Assembly: GCF_003350925.1 (NCBI RefSeq)
Contig: NZ_KZ857177.1
Coordinates: forward strand, 380,689 to 444,688
Reading direction: 5' to 3'
Source of the DNA: Dyella tabacisoli
GTDB taxonomy: Bacteria > Pseudomonadota > Gammaproteobacteria > Xanthomonadales > Rhodanobacteraceae
Length of the DNA stretch: 64,000 nucleotides
In this document: positions 60,987 to 64,000 of the stretch, in pieces
Layout: each line of letters starts with the position of its first letter
Position numbering within the stretch: position 1 is the stretch's first letter
Translations under genes and position numbers: made by a program
Notes under the pieces: generated by a model
Seen by the model: the letters and a program-made list of their open reading frames with translations, nothing else
Database searches by the model: none
What the model was told of the DNA's origin: nothing

Positions 60987-62299
60987 GCCGAGCCGGCCCC
61001 TGCGGTCGCCAGCGCGGGCGCAACCCCGGCGGCGGCCTCGGCCTGCTCGATGCGTTGGGCGATATATGCACCCAGCGCGCTTACGCCGGCGGCGATTTGC
61101 GCGGCATCGACCGAGCTGAAGGCCAGGCGGATGCGCCGATCTTGCGAAGCGTCCAGCGCAAAAAACGCCATCGGCATAACGATGACGCCATGCTCGACCG
61201 CGCAGGCGGTAACCGCTTCGGCATCGAAGCGGAAGGGCAGGTCGAGGGAAAGAAAAAAGCCGCCATCGGGACGGTTCCAGCCGATCGTGCCGGCCAGCGG
61301 AGCAAAGACCCGGTCGAGTTGGCGCAACATCGTGTCGCGATTGTCGCGATAGAGGTCGACTGCCGGCTGCACCCACTTGCGCAAGCTGCAGTCTTGCTCC
61401 AATAGCAAGCCGGCGACGATGGCCTGGGCAATCTGGCTGGTATTGACGGTGAGAAAGCTTTTGCGCTGCGTCAGCTCTTCGAATAGCTGCATGCGCGCGG
61501 TGCGATCGCCGAACAGGGTCTGCGGCAAAGTGAGTGAGCCGACCCGCAACGCCGGACAAAGTGTCTTGGAGTAGGTGGATAGATAGATCACGCTGCCGGC
61601 GCTGTCCAAGGCCGCCATCGGCGGCACCGGCTGGCCGTCGTAACGAAACATTCCATAGGGGTTGTCTTCCAATACGACGATGCGCTGCTGCGCGCACACC
61701 GCCAGCAAAGCGACGCGTTGCGCTTCGTCGATCACGCGGCCGGTCGGGTTGTCGAAGTCGGGAATCACATAAAGCACCCGCGCCGTACGTCCCTGGCGGC
61801 GCAGCTCGCCGGCCGTGTGCGCGACGCTTGCGGCAAGATCGTCATCGTTGCCGGGCAAGGCCACTATCGCCACTCCGCTGGCATCGGCGGCGCCCGTCGC
61901 GCCGATATAAGTGGGATTGCATACCAGGGCGACATCGCCGGGCTCGGGGCACAACGCCGCTAGGCACAGCGCAAGCGCTTCCTGGCAGCCCGCGGTGACG
62001 ATCAGGCGATCAGGCGTGGCGACGACTCCCTCGTCGCGACTCAATTGAGCGGAAATCAGTTCTTCGATCATGCCGGCGGTACGACCATATTGCAGCAGGC
62101 TGGCCATGACATCGCGCTTGGTGCCGCGGCCGCTGGCGTATTGCTCGTAGCGACTGAGCGCGCGCAACAGTGCGCTCGGCTGCAAGCGGTCGAAAAAACG
62201 CTCGGTGGGACGGCCCGCGGCCAGCGAAATAGCCGTCGGGAACCGGCCGGCTACTTCGTTGAGAAAATTCATTACGGTCGCTTGAGACGAGGGTTGCAT
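60983..62299 (-). CDS. PLP-dependent aminotransferase, class I/II (HpgT-like candidate)
   Basis: 438 residues from ATG 62299 (AAGGGA 5 bp upstream; an in-frame ATG lies at 62314). Fold-type I features: VTAGCQEALALCLAAL, VCNPTYIGATG, IPDFDNPTGR, VLEDNPYGMFRYDG, the PLP-Lys in YLSTYSKTLCPALRVG and the Arg region RIRLAFSS. It belongs with 2-aminoadipate/aromatic aminotransferases, which include HpgT of 4-hydroxyphenylglycine synthesis. Upstream is the VOC gene (85-bp gap) and downstream the oxidase (overlap), forming one operon. Confidence 0.87.
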   Translation of the reverse strand: MQPSSQATVMNFLNEVAGRFPTAISLAAGRPTERFFDRLQPSALLRALSRYEQYASGRGTKRDVMASLLQYGRTAGMIEELISAQLSRDEGVVATPDRLIVTAGCQEALALCLAALCPEPGDVALVCNPTYIGATGAADASGVAIVALPGNDDDLAASVAHTAGELRRQGRTARVLYVIPDFDNPTGRVIDEAQRVALLAVCAQQRIVVLEDNPYGMFRYDGQPVPPMAALDSAGSVIYLSTYSKTLCPALRVGSLTLPQTLFGDRTARMQLFEELTQRKSFLTVNTSQIAQAIVAGLLLEQDCSLRKWVQPAVDLYRDNRDTMLRQLDRVFAPLAGTIGWNRPDGGFFLSLDLPFRFDAEAVTACAVEHGVIVMPMAFFALDASQDRRIRLAFSSVDAAQIAAGVSALGAYIAQRIEQAEAAAGVAPALATAGAGSA

Positions 62300-62384
62300 G
62301 GAGTTCCCTTGCATCGTGTGCGTGACGTTGAGATGAGCCGGCCTGCTCCCTCTCCCTGAAGGGAGCGGTGCAAGCGCTTAGCCC

Positions 62385-62936
62385 CTAGTACTTGCCGGAT
62401 TGTTCCAACTGGTCGAACAACTGCTGCACATTCGACTCCAGAAAGCCCTCTTCGCCATTGCGGTTGATGACCTCGAAGCTGAGCCCCGTGTTGATGCAAC
62501 GGGATGAGAATGCCTGGGTCAGCCCCGGCCCCCTGATTACGGTGGTGTCGAAGGACAGGCCACGCTGCTTGAGTGACTGCACGGTGTCGTCGACGTCATC
62601 GACCTCCAGCGCAATATGCGCGACACCCACGCCGAAATGCTTCACTAGCTGGGCGACCTGGGATTCTGGCTCGGTACCTTGGCAGAGCACGAAGCGTATG
62701 CCGTTGCTTTCGAATTCGGCCGATATCATGCCGCTGTGCTTGCCTTCGACAGTCAGGCGGCGCTTCAGCTCGAAGCCGAGAACGTTTTCGAACATATGCA
62801 TCGCCCCTTCCAGGTCGACCACGGCCAGGGCGATGTGATCGATGCGGCGAAACGGGTTTGTTACGGCAGCCTCGGCAGGCGGCGAATCGAGCGCGGCATC
62901 GCACTCGGCAGTTGGAACAATCACGGCTTCAGTCAT
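62385..62936 (-). CDS. Single-lobe VOC dioxygenase, HPPD/hydroxymandelate-synthase-like
   Basis: 183 residues, about half of normal HPPD/HmaS (~350-380). It aligns with the catalytic C-terminal half: FRRIDHIALAVVDLEGAMHM with first iron His, then SQVAQLVKHFGVGVAHIALE with second His, and FEVINR with the Glu ligand. The end GEEGFLESNVQQLFDQLEQS resembles the conserved C-terminus of HPPD (GFGxGNFxxLFxxIE). So the iron triad appears complete in a one-domain protein, which may dimerise. AAAGGAA 9 bp before ATG 62936. Confidence 0.75.
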   Translation of the reverse strand: MTEAVIVPTAECDAALDSPPAEAAVTNPFRRIDHIALAVVDLEGAMHMFENVLGFELKRRLTVEGKHSGMISAEFESNGIRFVLCQGTEPESQVAQLVKHFGVGVAHIALEVDDVDDTVQSLKQRGLSFDTTVIRGPGLTQAFSSRCINTGLSFEVINRNGEEGFLESNVQQLFDQLEQSGKY

Positions 62937-63022
62937 GGCTCGGTTCCTTTGGATGGAAAGACCGCAAGACAATCAGCGGTTATGCGTTACGTCGGTAAAT
63001 TGCGGATGCAGTAGTGCGCATA

Positions 63023-64000
63023 TCAGTTCGATCGCATGGCCACGATCGGTGCGACTGACGACGCACTGATGGCCGGGCCCAATACCGATAGTTGGCCGAG
63101 CACCCACATGGCCACGGCGCTGGCCGGCAGATAGAACCACGGCATGCGGCTCATTTCGTAATGCTCGAAAAGGTAGTTGTTGGCGGCGTAGGCCAGGCCC
63201 ATGCCGACCAGCACGCCGATGGTGGTCAGCAGAAAATTCTCGGTCTGGAAGTAACCCAGAATCTGCATGCGGCAGGCACCCAATGCGCGCCGCACGCCGA
63301 TCTGCCGACGCCGCTGTCTGACCCAGAAGCTGGACAGGCCCACGATGCCGAACGCGGTCACCACCAGCATCACCGCGCAGACCAGGCTCAGCATCCAGAT
63401 CATGTTGCTGATACCGGCGAAATACGCATCGCGGATCGCGGTGAAGGTGCGGCCCTTGACCACCGCTGCCGGCTCCATCGTGGCTAGTGCCTGTGTGGCT
63501 TCGCGGATGATGCGGTCGCGATCGCCAGGGGCGCTGCGCACGACGAAGTTGTTCAAGCCGTCGACCGGAGCCATCGGAAAGAATGCGCACCAATAGGCGC
63601 CGTTGCGGTTGCCGGTATTGATATTAAGGCTGGGCGCGATGACATCGGCCACGATTCCCACGACCTGGTAGCTGTCGCCGGACGCGCTGTAGAGAGTCTG
63701 GCCGAGTGCATCGAGGGCCGGCCACATGCGCGCGGCATAGCTCTGGGTTATCACGACGACATGGCCGACAGCGGTGAAATTGCTGCTGAGTTTGCCGTTG
63801 GCATATTCGTCGTCACTGAATAGCCGTCCGCGCAATAGCTTCAGACCCAGCGTTCGATCGCCGCTCTGGGTCAGGAAATAGGCCGAGGTGTTCACCGGGT
63901 GCTGCTCGCCGGGCCGCGGACTGAAGCCGTTCTCCCAGGCGTTGTCGGTTAACGGCAATGAATTGGTCAACGCCACGGCCTGCACGCCGGGAATCGCGCG
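63023..64000 (-). CDS. MacB/FtsX-type ABC transporter permease, 5' end outside window
   Basis: The minus-strand frame is open to the window edge, so only the C-terminal ~325 residues are visible. The start of the visible part (RAIPGVQAVALTNSLPL) is the periplasmic MacB-core domain; three C-terminal membrane helices (~IWMLSLVCAVMLVVTAFGIV; LTTIGVLVGMGLAYAANNYL; one more near SAVAMWVLGQLSVL) and RRRQIGVRRALGACRMQIL are typical of FtsX/MacB permeases. These transporters export peptides or small molecules, or act in envelope stress. It ends 87 bp before the VOC gene on the same strand and may be in the same operon. Confidence 0.88.
   Translation of the reverse strand, partial: RAIPGVQAVALTNSLPLTDNAWENGFSPRPGEQHPVNTSAYFLTQSGDRTLGLKLLRGRLFSDDEYANGKLSSNFTAVGHVVVITQSYAARMWPALDALGQTLYSASGDSYQVVGIVADVIAPSLNINTGNRNGAYWCAFFPMAPVDGLNNFVVRSAPGDRDRIIREATQALATMEPAAVVKGRTFTAIRDAYFAGISNMIWMLSLVCAVMLVVTAFGIVGLSSFWVRQRRRQIGVRRALGACRMQILGYFQTENFLLTTIGVLVGMGLAYAANNYLFEHYEMSRMPWFYLPASAVAMWVLGQLSVLGPAISASSVAPIVAMRSN

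Noticed and set aside
61000-61697. Fusion of the alpha-hydroxyacid oxidase with an upstream N-terminal part (625-codon frame)
   Set aside because: The extra part is the aminotransferase gene read in another frame; ATGA at 60983-60986 marks the true start.
1-64000. tRNA, rRNA, integrase or complete insertion sequence
   Set aside because: None could be recognised on either strand; the inverted-repeat elements near 54.2-54.6 kb lack a transposase gene.

Overview
The window (about 60% G+C, dense gene packing, many ATGA stop/start overlaps) looks like a chromosomal segment of a gammaproteobacterium, most likely Xanthomonadales, perhaps Rhodanobacteraceae such as Dyella, Luteibacter or Frateuria. 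This placement is inferred from gene content and repeat style, not from a marker gene. No rRNA, tRNA or CRISPR array was recognised.

Left part (1-25.8 kb), surface and housekeeping functions. A trimeric autotransporter adhesin, cut by the left edge, is followed by a TpgA-type BamE/OmpA lipoprotein. After two convergent palindromic repeats comes a SAM-dependent methyltransferase of the PKMT type. Next is a complete Tad (Flp) pilus locus on the minus strand, running from the pilin flp (too short for ordinary ORF calling) through tadV, tadE, rcpC, rcpA, tadZ, tadA, tadB, tadC, tadD and a DUF3613 gene to tadG. A divergent AraC-family regulator has a CRP/Clp-like site in its upstream region. Then follow an RcnB-like protein, a small membrane protein embedded in palindromic and tandem repeats, a short FtsK-type translocase and an exported RidA-family protein.

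Central part (25.8-56 kb), an extracellular contractile injection system (eCIS). After an AT-rich regulatory stretch come four small proteins of unknown function, three of which share a previously unnamed W-x-x-G domain. They are followed by DUF4255 cap protein, sheath, tube, a tail-assembly chaperone with an apparent lambda-type GGGAAAG -1 frameshift into a DUF6760 frame, a second tube, LysM adaptor, separate gp27-like and gp5-like spike genes, PAAR tip, gp25, two gp6/J-like wedge proteins, a gpI-like protein, two fibre-type proteins with related N-termini, an Asp/Asn beta-hydroxylase, the AAA+ ATPase and two DUF4157 (eCIS core) cargo/effector candidates with unrelated C-termini. No classical tape-measure gene was recognised. 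Two inverted-repeat elements lie between the two effector genes.

Right part (56-64 kb): a secreted alpha/beta hydrolase, a large secreted multidomain phosphoesterase, and a minus-strand gene set (single-lobe HPPD/hydroxymandelate-synthase-like VOC enzyme, PLP aminotransferase, FMN alpha-hydroxyacid oxidase). The last three match, in chemistry, the three steps of arylglycine (4-hydroxyphenylglycine-type) biosynthesis. A MacB-type permease gene runs off the right edge.
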